Position numbers and translations under genes: made by a program. From positions 662,001 through 726,000 of the forward strand of contig NC_080422.1 in NCBI RefSeq assembly GCF_029873635.1: a stretch of DNA of 64,000 nt, given 5' to 3'. The notes beneath the pieces were generated by a model that was not told where the DNA came from, ran no database searches, and worked only from the letters and a program-made list of their open reading frames with translations. Of the stretch, positions 45,456 to 56,584 are shown one piece after another. The DNA is from Malania oleifera. Its lineage: Eukaryota > Streptophyta > Magnoliopsida > Santalales > Ximeniaceae. The first letter of the stretch is position 1, and each line of letters starts with the position of its first letter.

Positions 45456-46805
45456 AGAATGTGGAGTAGATTAATCACATACATCATATTGTACACATAT
45501 ACACGTATATAGCTAACTGGATGTTGTTAAGTTATATTTTGACAATGCTAAATTAATTAATTAATTATAGGCTGTCTTGGTTTTTAATTAAGATGCTTGT
45601 GGAAAGATGTGTGAAATTAATTACATGCTTTGTGAAAAGATCATGATATTTTACTAAACAATGGTATGGTATTCAATATATTATATAGTAATGCAACAAG
45701 TAAGTTAGGTTGATACTAAATTGAATTATTAGAAAGGAGGAATTAATGTTGAGAGGAATGAGAGAGAATCAAAGATTTTGAAATGAAAAGGAAAATAGAT
45801 TATGAGAGGATATTGTGTGCGTGTGTGTGTGTGTGTGTGTATACCTAGTTCGTGTCTCTTTGTTGGATGAATTTTAATTGAAAATTAATTGGGCATGCAA
45901 TAAAATGATGAAATGACAGAAAAAGGAAAAGAAAGGAAATGGAAATGATGGAGCATTTTGGAAATTGACAATGTGCATCTCATGTTGGACGCAGATTATA
46001 TTCTCGATGACCCCAACCAAAAGTCGTTTTCTCCCTAACTCGATCAATATCTGATTTATAGCATATATTGACTGAATCCAGAAAAATTAAAGCAGCTGAA
46101 AGAAAGTAAAGAAAGAGAGGATTTAAGAGAGAGAGCGTACCTGTTGAGAATAAATAAATATATGAATGGAGATAGATATCCAAGGGTGGAAGAGGGCTTG
46201 GGATGGAGGTTGCCGGATGGATCCGATCCTCTGGGTAAAGCTAACTAGCGCTATATATAAATATATGCACAAGTATGTATGCGTGAATGTAAGTAATGAG
46301 TAAGGCTGCGGGCGCGCCCAACGAAGCAGCGACAAGAACAACAACCTACCCAGCTTGTGAAAGCAGAAACATCCATCACAGAAACAACTTCTATTGCATA
46401 TCCATATGATCCATCAGGTTCCTAATTAGCTGCTGCTGCTGCTGCAGCCGCTGCTCCACCTGCACCTGGCCGCCTGTCCCACACAGTACTACTCCCTCTC
46501 TCAGGAAAGGTTGTTACATAGTAGTTATGAACAGTAGATGGAGATCCACACAGACACACCCAAAAGAGAGAGAGAGAGAGAGAGAGAGAGATAAAGATTT
46601 GTCAGATAGAGAAATATATATATATTAGAAGACAATTAAGGATGGAATTTTCAGAATTTTTCACCAACAAATTAACTAATTAATAATTAACTGGTCACTT
46701 ATCTGGGGAAGCAATAAGGCGTAGATATAGATGTGGATACATTTTGGGAGAAACCCCAGGGCCCTAATTGAGAAAGAGATGATGCACAGACACATATTTG
46801 CACCA

Positions 46806-46852
<47 letters not shown>

Positions 46853-47189
46853 TTGTAACTATATGTATGTTTTTAAGTAATAATTAATATACGCGCGTAT
46901 TAAAGTTATACACAAATTAAAATTGAAGATATAGATGAGGCATTGGTCTGGATATCATGATACTGTGGCTGGCTAGCTACTGGCTGCCGTTTGCCTCTTC
47001 GGCGCCTATCTGATTCTTCCTTTCAATATTCGCCGCCCCACTTAATTAACCCCTTCAATGTGGTTAATTGTGCCATCATCTTAATTTACTCACGATCGAG
47101 CTATATATATATTATGTAGGTGTCGCGCGGTAGCTAACAACCTGTTGCAGTATGTCTGTATTTGCATTATATAAATGAGGTTATATATA

Positions 47190-47346
47190 CACCTACATAA
47201 TATATATATATATATAAATGAGGTTATATATATATATAGATATATAAGGATGGATCCATTGATGAGCTTAAATTTTCGCCCTTTCAGGGTATATATATAT
47301 ATAAGAATGGATCCATTGATGAACTTAAATTTTCGCCCTTTCAGGG
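47190..47346. repeat. Tandem duplication with AT tracts
   Basis: 'ggatccattgatgagcttaa' and the following 'attttcgccctttcagggt' occur at 47252-47290 and again at 47308-47346, separated by short (TA)n tracts. A 'taaatgaggttatatatat' phrase is also doubled (about 47173 and 47214). Confidence 0.85.
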
Positions 47347-47663
47347 TTAGGTGATCTTCTCCATCCATCAATTCCAATTAATTAGCGTGCTTCAACTAGC
47401 CAATGATGACGGAAACTATATGTAAATGTCTCTTCAAAATTAATTTGTACCAATCGATCAACAGACGGACATTGAGATCTATCTTCTTCTTCTTCTTCTT
47501 CATCATTTCTTGGCCAGCCTCCACGAAATTGACAATTCTGATCAAAATATAATGTATTTGCAGCGCATACTAGCTTCCATCCTCAATGAATTTGCTGCAT
47601 CTGTCAAATTAATTCTGGATCGACTGAAATCGATCTTTAAAATCGACCCAATTAATTAGCAAA

Positions 47664-48981
47664 TTAATCAGTCGAAGGGGGTGGATTCCTTAATTCCCAA
47701 AATTTGTCGGTAGGCACTGACACAGGCACAGACGCGGGGGCACCGTTGTAGAGCCTCAGCTGGAGGGGATGCAGGAGGAGGGAATTGTTGGAGCTGGGAT
47801 TAGAAGCGTACTCATGATGATGATGATGATTATGATGATCATATGAGGATGATGATGATGATGGCATTATTGTAGTAGCAGCATGCGGAAGGAGAGAGGT
47901 GGTGGCGGCGATTGCGGTGGTGCTGGGGCTGGTGGTGGAGGAGGACAACACTTGATGGCAGGTGTACTCATCGGAATCAGAATTGGGAGGACAACACTCC
48001 ATGTTTACCCCAAACAGCCTGAGTCTTTTATTGGCAGCTGCCGCCTTGCTTTTGACCACCGGCACCGACTCATATACTATACGCTCTTCGTCCTGATCTT
48101 CTTCATCATTTCCACCCCCTTCTACTTCCACCATTCCCACCTGCTGTTGTGCGGCTGCGGATCTGGCCTGGTAATAAACTGGCACACCCCGCCCAGCTGA
48201 TGATTCCCCCTTCACCGTCATCTTGTAATTGTTGTTGCTGCCGCTGCTGCTGTATCCGTACGACCCACTACTCCCGCCGTACCCACCACAATTCATCCTC
48301 TGAAGATGATGATGCTGCTGCTGCAAATGCGCGTACTCCCACGGTACGGTTGACACGGACGATGCCGCAGTCGCCGCCGGAGGAGGCCGCAAGAACATGG
48401 GATTCCACCCCAAGGACCGACGGAAGGAGGAGGACAAGTGGTGTGGGAGCGAGAGGGTTGAGAAGGACGTGGCCGCAGGGTCAGGCGCGTCGGGCCTGCG
48501 CCTCCAATCAATGTACAACCGGTCCTTACCGGAATCTCCAACACCGCGATGGAAGGAGACGATGTCGCCGGCGTCGAGCTTCTTCTCCTTGACGAAGCGG
48601 CTCCACCCCTTGGTCATCACATAGCTCTGACTGCTGTTCCAGTAGGAGTAGCGGAAGCGCCAGGGCTTGCCGCTGCGGTCCTCGAAGTTCAACAGCAGTC
48701 CTTTCTCGTTGGTGGAAGAATCCAAGGGGAAGTACTTCTCGGCGTGCTGCTTGGGTATCACCAGCCGGTTCAGCTTCCCCACATCGCTCGGCGTCACCAC
48801 TTTGTCAAACATGTGCTCCCTCTGTATGCTCGACATGTTAATCCCCCCAACCCCGCCCGCAGCGCCGTCGGAATCTGCCGCTTCTGATCTTCTTCTTCCG
48901 GCTGATCCCTGATCAGTACTATAAAATGATCCGCCGAATATGGCGGCGCTCCCTGGTTCTGCTAATTCCTCTCGACGTTCC

Positions 48982-49013
<32 letters not shown>

Positions 49014-49391
49014 TTGATCAGCTTCGTGGGGTTGGTGTAGTACTACTCCAGCTTCCTCCAAGTTGTGGGTAGTGGGCACAGCGGAAGCATGCCAACCCCA
49101 ATTGCAATTAGGAGGGAATAAGTTGTGGTGGTGCTGCCTCCTGACATCCTGAATTTGAGAATGGGCGTGGGTACCCAAAGCAGGGGGGTAGTAGTAGTGA
49201 TGAGATGTAGAGGAGGTGGAGGTGGAAGAGATGGAGGAACCATAAGCTGCTGCTGCTGCTGATGATGATGATGATGTCGACAAAGGCAGCATTACTACGC
49301 CTGATTCCGATCTAACCATCATCGACATCTGCTCATCTTCTTCTTCCCAAAACCCTGATTGTGTACTACTACCACCCATACTGTAATCCAT
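47664..49391 (-). CDS. NGA: B3-domain transcription factor, NGATHA family
   Basis: Intact 575-residue ORF in one exon, ATG at 49391 (GTC before ATGG), stop at 47664. The B3 DNA-binding domain spans residues 191-300: [78 protein letters not shown]. The NGATHA signature [11 protein letters not shown] is at residues 456-466; its RLFGV core is a known repression motif of B3 proteins. LQLRLYN at 543-549 may be a second short repression motif. The family controls lateral-organ growth, leaf margin and style development, acting in the nucleus. The protein is longer than the 300-360 residues usual in Arabidopsis because of low-complexity runs: Ser/Ala 39-49, ten His at 127-136, Ser/Asn/Tyr 373-389, an acidic segment 429-436, and a His/Asn run 519-526. 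No frame damage is seen. RAV-type AP2 domains are absent. Which paralogue it is cannot be told from this sequence. Confidence 0.95.
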
Positions 49392-49964
49392 GACCTACAC
49401 CCGATCCCTCCAATTTTAGCACTACTGAATAATCTAATCCTCTTTGGTTTTTTGGGGCGACGGGGGAAATTAAAGAGACGAAATAAACAATCAACCACAA
49501 AATGATTCGACGGAAGAAGATATACGGTACTGGCCGGCGGGGGAGTGTTATTTTTTTCCTGATTAAAACTCGGAGTGGCTTGCAGGAGCTAGCTGATCAG
49601 CCTGTTTGCTCTCCCTCTACTAGATTGACTTGTCTAGTTACCACAGCCCTAGCTGAAGTGATTTTTCTTTTTTTTTTTTTTTTTTTTGGGGTTGGGGGGG
49701 GGGGGGGGGGGGGGAGGTGGGTTTGGAAAATTGACAAATATTGGAAGCCACCTAAAAGATGAAGGTAGCTAGCGGTACCTGGTGAGGGAGACTCCTTACA
49801 GTTAACACACAGTGGCGGTCGGTGCTTTCTTATTTGACCGGGAAGACTACTCAAACGCGAAACAACACGGCGCGCCTCCCATCCCATCCCATCCCCATCC
49901 CCATCCCCATCCCATGGAGGATTCAAAGAGCACCAATTAAGTTCAGCTGCCTGTTGACCTCCTA

Positions 49965-50046
<82 letters not shown>

Positions 50047-50198
50047 GGAGAGATTATATATATGTGATTGATGTTTTATTACCGGTGGCTGCCCCCAGCT
50101 GGAAGCTTCCCAAGTTAGGCAAATTTCTCTTTCCCCCCCCCCCCCCCCTCTCTCTTTCTTGCTCTTCTTCCTCACCCCTCCCCTCTCCTCTAAGTTTT

Positions 50199-50259
<61 letters not shown>

Positions 50260-50500
50260 TGCGTGGGGGCCCATGAATTATCTGGTTGGGCTCATGTGAG
50301 GAAGTCACTTTCATCAGCCTGGGTGTCCGTATATGTGTATGCCTTATACATACACATTTTTCTTCTCTCTTGCGATAAGGCCCAAAAAGGCCAGCTGTTT
50401 TGGAGACCACGACCCCCACTTCAATTTCATTTCAATTCAATTCAATTCAATTCATCTGCAACTAGCCAGCAACGAATATTTCTCTCATTTTAATTACTAA
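49392..50500 (-). promoter_or_regulatory. Upstream region of the B3 gene with two GA tracts
   Basis: Contains a poly-T/poly-G run (49669-49714), (CCCATC)n (about 49880-49915), a (GA)n tract at 49970-50040 and a second at 50203-50255; these read (CT)n on the gene's strand. A TATATATAA-like stretch reads on the minus strand near 50054-50063 and would place a start site in the first GA/CT tract, giving a leader of about 600 bases. GA tracts near plant promoters are candidate GAGA-factor (BPC) sites. No intron or uORF was assigned. Confidence 0.45.
49970..50040. repeat. (GA)n microsatellite upstream of B3 gene
   Basis: About 35 uninterrupted GA repeats, outside any LTR that I can recognise. A second tract of about 26 repeats lies at 50203-50255, after a C-run at 50135-50148. 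Confidence 0.95.
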
Positions 50501-50951
50501 TTTGAACAGCCTGCATCTTAATTAAATCATATCCCTGCATTCAAACAATTTGTATATATTACAACAAGCTAAGTGGGTCTCTTCTATGCTTTTTAACCCT
50601 AGCTACCTAGGTTAGGATTTCTGAATTTTGACTTATTCTCCCATCTTATTTTGTAAACACACCATGTCACATGGTATGTAGGATTTGATAGCCAAAAAAA
50701 TTTGGAAGAAGAAATAGCATTTAGAGATTGATAACCTTGTTATTGTTGTCGATGTCAAACCTATTATTTCAAGATTTTTAGATGATATGTTTTTTTGCAA
50801 TGAACTCTATTTAATCTTTTTCTCCTATTTGATCAATTAGTTTAAAATATTTTAGCCAAAATTATTTGGTAGCAAACGTGCATAAACTTATAAATCATAT
50901 AAATATTTTCTTTACACAGTAAATATAGGATTTAGATATGATTTTGTTATT
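50501..50951. other. AT-rich spacer, unassigned
   Basis: No ORF, LTR or repeat recognised. It lies between the B3 upstream region and the DUF4283-like relic. Confidence 0.5.
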
Positions 50952-51711
50952 ATGTACAACCTTCCACTGGCTATGGAGCTCGAAGAAACTAGGCAATTGC
51001 ATTTTGGGAGTTCATCGACAGAGTTAAGAATCAAGTCTAGATCAAGGGAAGCCTTCTTGATCATCACAGCTAGAGGAAGAGGATTTGAAAGATTCATCCT
51101 CATTCATGTTGAAGTTATACCTTGCTTGCTTGCAAGTCTTGAAGCAGTGGCTAGAGATCTCGATAATGGGAAGGAAACAATAGAAAGAAAATGGAAGAAC
51201 GGAGTCTACCAATATTATTTCTTTAGGAAGTTTGGAATCCCTTTTGTAAGGCTCAAAGAGGAAGTTGCAAACAAAGGTGCTTTCTTCATTGATTTTAAAA
51301 TAGATTTATCATATGTCTAAGTGTATTAGACTCAAAAATGAGATCAAAAAGTTAAAAGTTTAGAATTCGTTATAGCCTTCATTCATAGACCCTAAGAGTA
51401 AGGGGAACCACTGCATCTCAAAGAACTTTGCAACAAATGGAAAAACCTATGCACAAGTGCTGTTGGGAAGGAATCCTCCAAGAAAAGGAGAATGCAAAAT
51501 TTCATTTGCGGACTCTGGAATTTTTCTTCAGTTTGATCAAAAAATCATGGAGGAAAGAATCAGATTCCTAAATAGATGCGTCATTGGAAGCTTAGAAGTC
51601 CTACTTGGTGATCTCAGAGAAATCGGAACTAGTTGCAAAAATATGTTGAATATAAAGGGGGCATTTGAAGTTAGGAGAATGACCTTTGATAGACATTTGT
51701 TCATTTTTTAA
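50952..51711 (+). pseudogene. DUF4283-like plant retroelement ORF, first part
   Basis: Two open pieces. The first (50952-51320, 122 residues) reads AFLIITARGRGFERFILI, IERKWKNGVYQYYFFRKFGI and VRLKEEVANKGAFFIDF, a pattern seen before DUF4283 in plant transposon-associated proteins. The second (51457-51711) reads ISFADSGIFLQFDQKIMEER, then RFLNRCVIGSLEVLLGDLRE and IKGAFEVRRMTFDRHLFIF, which resembles the DUF4283 core (RCLVG...F.FEF). A frameshift lies between them. The ORF is then split by a solo LTR and resumes at 53945. DUF4283 proteins in plants are usually retroelement-derived. The assignment rests on remembered family patterns only. Confidence 0.5.
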
Positions 51712-52229
51712 AGTAAAAAGGTGGTGGGGGGTGTCACGACCTGCTCATTTTTCTACATTTTTTTTTTATAATAATAATATCAACATCATACATTCCAACT
51801 CAGTAGGTCACAATCCACCTGAACCCGTGAGTACCAGAGATATATCAGAACATACAGTAGAAGCCTTAACAGTAGAAAACATACAATAATGTATATTTTA
51901 ATACCATATATTACAATATACCAGAGTTGCTATAGTCCATCGTATTTCCATATATACATCCCAAAATAAATTTAGGGACATTTCCCACAAAATCTAACTA
52001 TCCCTACAAAAAGAAACTTACCCTTCAAAAGGGTAGATACCCAGCACTAGGTCAGCGGGGCTTTTCCCGCTCTCATATCAAGGGCTCCTGAAAAGTTTAT
52101 AAGATTAAGGGATGAGACACTTCTCAGTAAGGGAAATAAACTAATACTAGTGTGTGGCAACATGAGTATTCTGTGTTCTATATATATCATACATAACATA
52201 TTCAGCACTTTTTCGTCAAATCTGGAAAA

Positions 52230-52268
<39 letters not shown>

Positions 52269-52744
52269 ACACATGGCAGAACATACTGTATTTTCATAAG
52301 CATATCTCATCTCATATAATAATAATAACATAAAAACAATTCTAGTAGGTTAGCTACCTGTTGTCATGTATTTCCCCCACATGACTGGGTTGTGTGGCCC
52401 GAAGGCAGGACCTGACAATGGTTGGCCGACCACTGCCAAGTCAAACAGTAGTCTGTAGGTCCGATGGGTCTGCCAAACCTAGTCCGTATACCAGGGGCGA
52501 TAACAGTACACTTCTTGAAAATAACCACATCGACCATCCAATCTCACACCACTCCGTACAGCGACATTAACACAAATATCATGATCACGAAGATCATGGA
52601 CACATAGTAACGGTATCATGCAAGTGCTAACCTAGATCAAGTCAACCAGGTTCTGATATCATATATATATACTAAAATCGTGATACATGAATATCTCATA
52701 TCATTAATTATTAAATCAATCATATCATTTGCACATGTACGTAT

Positions 52745-53010
52745 ATCATGAAAATCATCGGCCCGTACGCCGGTATTACACATTTTATTATAACTCGTCT
52801 CGTATGCCGGCAAATCATAGCACAGCCCATACACTGGCAAATCACATCCACATAGCATGGCCAGTACGCCGACAAATCATATCCACATAGCACGGCCCGT
52901 ATGACGGCAAATCATAGTCACATAGCACGGCCCGTACGCCGGCAAAATATATCTACATAGCACGGCCCATACGCCGGCAATACACATAAAAATCTCGGCC
53001 CGTACGCCAA
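52745..53010. repeat. ~36-base GC-rich minisatellite in solo LTR
   Basis: Six to seven units built on GGCCCGTACGCCGGCAAATC plus 'atatccacatagcac', with substitutions such as GTATGACGG and ATACACTGG. It occupies the same relative LTR position as the 28-base minisatellite of element C, with a different unit. Confidence 0.88.
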
Positions 53011-53148
53011 TTTTCCATCATAAAAATCCATATCATTAACACATTTCCAGAAACAGTATCTCATAACATTTTATACTCATGCCACACTAACAGATTTTCC
53101 ACATATTCAACGTATCATCATTTAACAGTATTTTCTCAAACATAATTC

Positions 53149-53202
<54 letters not shown>

Positions 53203-53538
53203 TTTCTCAAAATGGACTAGTTTAGTTTATCCCCTTACCTGACTACTGAAAAAGCCCCCAAAACAATCTAGTCTAATGCCCGTAGGATTTCCTAATCAAT
53301 ACCCTAAAACTGAAAACTGCCAGTATTAAATTTTAGTATTTTCATGCATACATCATTTTCTATAACTATCGTAAGACCAAATACGACTTAAAAAGTCTTA
53401 CCTCAACTTAGAGATGATTTTCAACTTCATTTTCCCAACGATCCGCTCCGGCAAACTTGTAGAGAACTTCGCCAAGAGCGTCGTGGTAACTTCAAATCTT
53501 CGATCCGGTGAGAAACGAGTCCAAAATCAAAGAGAGAA

Positions 53539-53572
<34 letters not shown>

Positions 53573-53669
53573 AAGAAAGAGAGAGAGAAAACCAAAGAGG
53601 AGAGAGAGAGAAGGAAACTTGCTTAATAGTGAAGATAAAATCTGGATTTTTCTATTTATAAATAGGGGA

Positions 53670-53870
53670 TTTCGTCGATGAGCCACGTCATTCGTCGACG
53701 AATCCTTCAATAATTTCGTCGATGAAATTCAGTCTTCATCGACGAATTTTCTTAAGCATTCGTCAACGAAAATAGGGGATTCGTCAACGAAGCCCTGATG
53801 ATCCCCTTTTTGTTTTTCCTTCCAAAATGCAATGTTGTCGATGAACGCGAAGCGTTCGTCGACGAAGTCG
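53670..53870 (-). repeat. GTCGAC palindrome array of C-like solo LTR
   Basis: About ten copies of TTCGTCGACGAA in various states; well-kept ones at 53691-53702 and 53857-53867, others reading TTCGTCAACGAA or TTCATCGACGAA. It is next to the minus-strand TATA box. Confidence 0.9.
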
Positions 53871-53944
53871 ACTGCCTCCTTCTATTTCCGGTTTCCATTT
53901 CCCGTCCTTATTATTTATATCTCATTATTATTCAGGTCGTTATA

Positions 53945-54138
53945 GGGGGAGTATGGATACCAAAATACAGAGTTATTAATGGGAATAGGATGACTCTAAG
54001 TAGATGGAATCCTACAACACTGCGCCACAAACCCAATGAATAAAAACAGTTTAACTAGGTAATTATCAAAGGACTTCCGTTCCATCTCCATTGTTGAGCT
54101 ACAGTCAAAGCAATAGCTTTAATCCGCGGAGGACAAGT
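53945..54138 (+). pseudogene. DUF4283-like ORF, second part
   Basis: After the solo LTR the plus strand reads MTLSRWNPTTLRHKPNE, then VIIKGLPFHLHC, a stop, and ATVKAIALIRGGQ. The RWNP and KGLPFHLW-like motifs are those expected shortly after a DUF4283 core (LERWNP... V+GLPLHLW...IGG), supporting the view that 50952-54138 was one ORF. It is cut off at 54139 by copia LTR G. Confidence 0.5.
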
Positions 54139-55179
54139 TGTTGATTTCTTAGCCTAACAAGGCTTAATCTCGTTTCGATGATAACAAATCAAGGTTACTT
54201 AATATGTTTGTTTAAGTTAAGTTTCAGGACTTGAGTGTTTTTGTGAAATCAAGTTGAAGAGCTTAAATGAAGTTTACACTTAAAGTTATGAGCCATGATG
54301 GATATAAAGCTTCAAGTTATGAGGAACATGAAGATTATTAAAGAAGTGATTAAAGCTCTGAAGGATATTGGAAGCTTCACAACATGAAGACTTAGGAACT
54401 TAGATAGATTTGTCTTGTTAAAATCTCATGTAAGTACTTCAAATTTCAATATTGATGATTGAAGCTCTTAGAAATTAGTATGGACTTAGAGACCTATTTT
54501 TATACATGGAAAATATTTTCATAAAGCCTAATTAAATTAAGTTTTTCAAGTTATAAATTTAAGTTTTGAAACCAAACTTTGAAAAATAAAGTGTGGCTTA
54601 ATGGTTAGGCGACTGATGATATATCATCAGAAAACTGATATGCTACTTATTTTATTAATTAGCAAACAAAATAAGAACAGGTGACTGGCCTATCGGGACC
54701 AGTCGACTAACCCAATACTGACTTTCAGAATGCTCTATTTTTAAAGAGTTCAGGCAACTGACCTATCATAACTAATCGACTGATGTCAATGTTTTAAACC
54801 ATTAACAACGCTGATCTTGTTTCCAAATTTGAATGAATGGTTTCCAAATTCAAAGAAAAATCGAGGAAAACTTTTAGAAACCCTTGTGCACTATATATAC
54901 ATATTATTCTCGCACATTAGGGCAACTCAAAACACACAAACAATTTTTTAAATTGAGTAATATTGCCGAAAAGTCTCTTCTAAACGACTACTATGTGTTC
55001 TTGCTAAACCTTTGCGAAAATCTGATTCGCTCTACTGAAATCTACACTCTATAATCAGATTACTGGTGATGTACTTTTTTAGCTTCATTGTAGAGACCCG
55101 AAGAATTTATAGCAATTAAATAATAAGAGAATGGAAAAATGGAATTTAAAAAAAAAAAAGGGGGGGGGGGAAGGACTCC

Positions 55180-55350
55180 ACATTCATCGACGAATCGGCT
55201 TCTTGGACTCTTCGACGTGGACGCGTGTCCCGTCAACGAAAACTTACTGAGAGGGCTATTTCCAGGGTTTGAAACTCGTCGACAAGAGTTAAGTGCTCGT
55301 CGACGAACATGGACTCGTCGACAAGGTGACGTCACTCGTCGACGAGGCCA
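55180..55350 (+). repeat. GTCGAC palindrome array of solo LTR H
   Basis: Seven or so copies, such as TCGTCGACGAAC at 55294-55305 and TCGTCGACGAGG at 55336-55347, with decayed forms between. The TATA box expected downstream is not clear here. Confidence 0.88.
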
Positions 55351-55957
55351 CATGGACAAGCATTCTATGTAAGGTTAAGAAATCACTTTTCTGCGAGGAT
55401 TTGTATGCATAATGTCTTTCTCTCTCTCAAATTTTGTTTTCTCCTCCTTCTCTCTAGAAATCCATACTTGATTCACGCCGGTTCAATGATCGAAAGCCAC
55501 CATGCTACTCCTGGGAAGATTCTCTTCAAGTCTGATGGAGTAGATCGTTGGATAGGTCAATTTGGGCACCATCCCAAAATTTGGGTAAGTTGGGTATTTT
55601 AAGTTTTATAAGGCATTTGGTGTTTTTGGATTAAGGAGAATATATTAGATAAGATAATACTGAAGTTTTGTTTGGGAAAATGTAAATTTTAGGGTGTTGT
55701 GTTAGGAACATTGCAGGTGTAGGTTTGGTTAGTTTGTGGGCTTCTCAGTAAGCCAGGTAAGGGAAATATGTTATGTTAGCAAATTCAGGAATTTTTTATC
55801 AGTATCAATTATAATATTTGAATATGAGTACAAGGTGTGATTTTAAATATGTCAAAATATAGATTTATACAGATTTTAAAACATGAATTTTATTTGATGT
55901 GTGGCATGAGTTTGTATTTATTCAGTACATAATTTATACAGTTCTCAAAATATCATG

Positions 55958-56000
<43 letters not shown>

Positions 56001-56469
56001 CTACAAAATTACAAATTCCCAATATACATATAGATAGACATTTTACAAAATATTAAGAAACATGATTTGTAGCATTTTCAGGTTACCATGACTTCAGAAC
56101 CATGATATTCAGATATTCAGTCAAATATACAGATATTTAAATATTCAGTTAATTATTCAGATATTCTGATTATTGATACCAGTTTTACAGTATTATGGTT
56201 ATTCCAAAATCATGGTAAAAATAGTAAGATAATTATAAATATAGACCCTGATGAATTATTCTGTCAAATTCAGTCAGCAGAGCACGGTACCGTTGCTATT
56301 TCAGTTCAGAGTACAACCACATAACTTAGATAGTATGTGGATTTTTAAGTAGTCGATCGTGCCTATGTTGTGGACATGCTCCTCGTCTATTAGGGTTGAG
56401 AAGGCCGATTTGACTTTCGAAGTTCAATTGACTTATTTTGGTCGACCAACTAGTGTTAAGTCCCGCCCT

Positions 56470-56584
56470 TAATGTTTTGTCTTTTGTTTCTCCCATTGAT
56501 TGTCTTATAACCACAGTATTCCTCTGCCAAAAGTGAGGGTTTATCAATAAATGAATGGAGGTGCTGCCCTTCTTTTTAAAAAAA
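56470..56584 (+). mobile_element. Small poly-A-tailed retroposed insertion
   Basis: About 115 bases absent from other family A LTRs, ending in a nine-base A run. It is flanked by AAGTCCCGCCCT (56458-56469) and AAGTCTCGTCT (56585-56595), an imperfect 11-12 base duplication. Poly-A plus a long duplication is the signature of target-primed retroposition. The body contains 'accacagtattcctctgcca', nearly identical to the 3' noncoding block of gypsy element C (about 17900), plus AATAAATGAATGG before the tail. It looks like a retroposed transcript 3' end or SINE-like sequence. Confidence 0.6.

Larger units (their letters stand above)
43147..47640. other. Intergenic DNA downstream of the B3 gene
   Basis: No supported gene. 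Holds (GT)n at 43176-43192 and 45822-45840, (AT)n at 44764-44807, (GA)n at 46566-46591, (CT)n then (AT)n at 46807-46852, and two local duplications listed separately. A minus-strand open stretch at about 46374-46500 with a Gln run is noted as a finding only. Confidence 0.5.
51732..53944 (-). mobile_element. Solo LTR, gypsy family C-like, minus strand
   Basis: A 2213-base LTR with perfect GGGGG duplications on both sides (51727-51731 and 53945-53949). The minus-strand start reads TATAACGACC at 53944, with TG mutated to TA; the other end is TGTCACGACC on the plus strand. It shares the 'ggttgtgtggcccgaaggca' block (about 52388-52407) and overall plan with element C LTRs, but its minisatellite differs. 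TATAAATAG reads on the minus strand at 53652-53660; a GA-rich leader lies at 53527-53610; AT microsatellites at 52232-52266 and 53157-53200. Confidence 0.9.

Noticed and set aside
41758..46344. Assorted ORFs of 60-95 codons in the intergenic region
   Set aside because: No recognisable motifs, AT-driven composition and no splice or promoter context. Consistent with chance ORFs.
47883..48912. Plus-strand ORFs antisense to the B3 gene
   Set aside because: They are shadows of the minus-strand coding region. Only the minus frame shows a B3 domain and family motifs.
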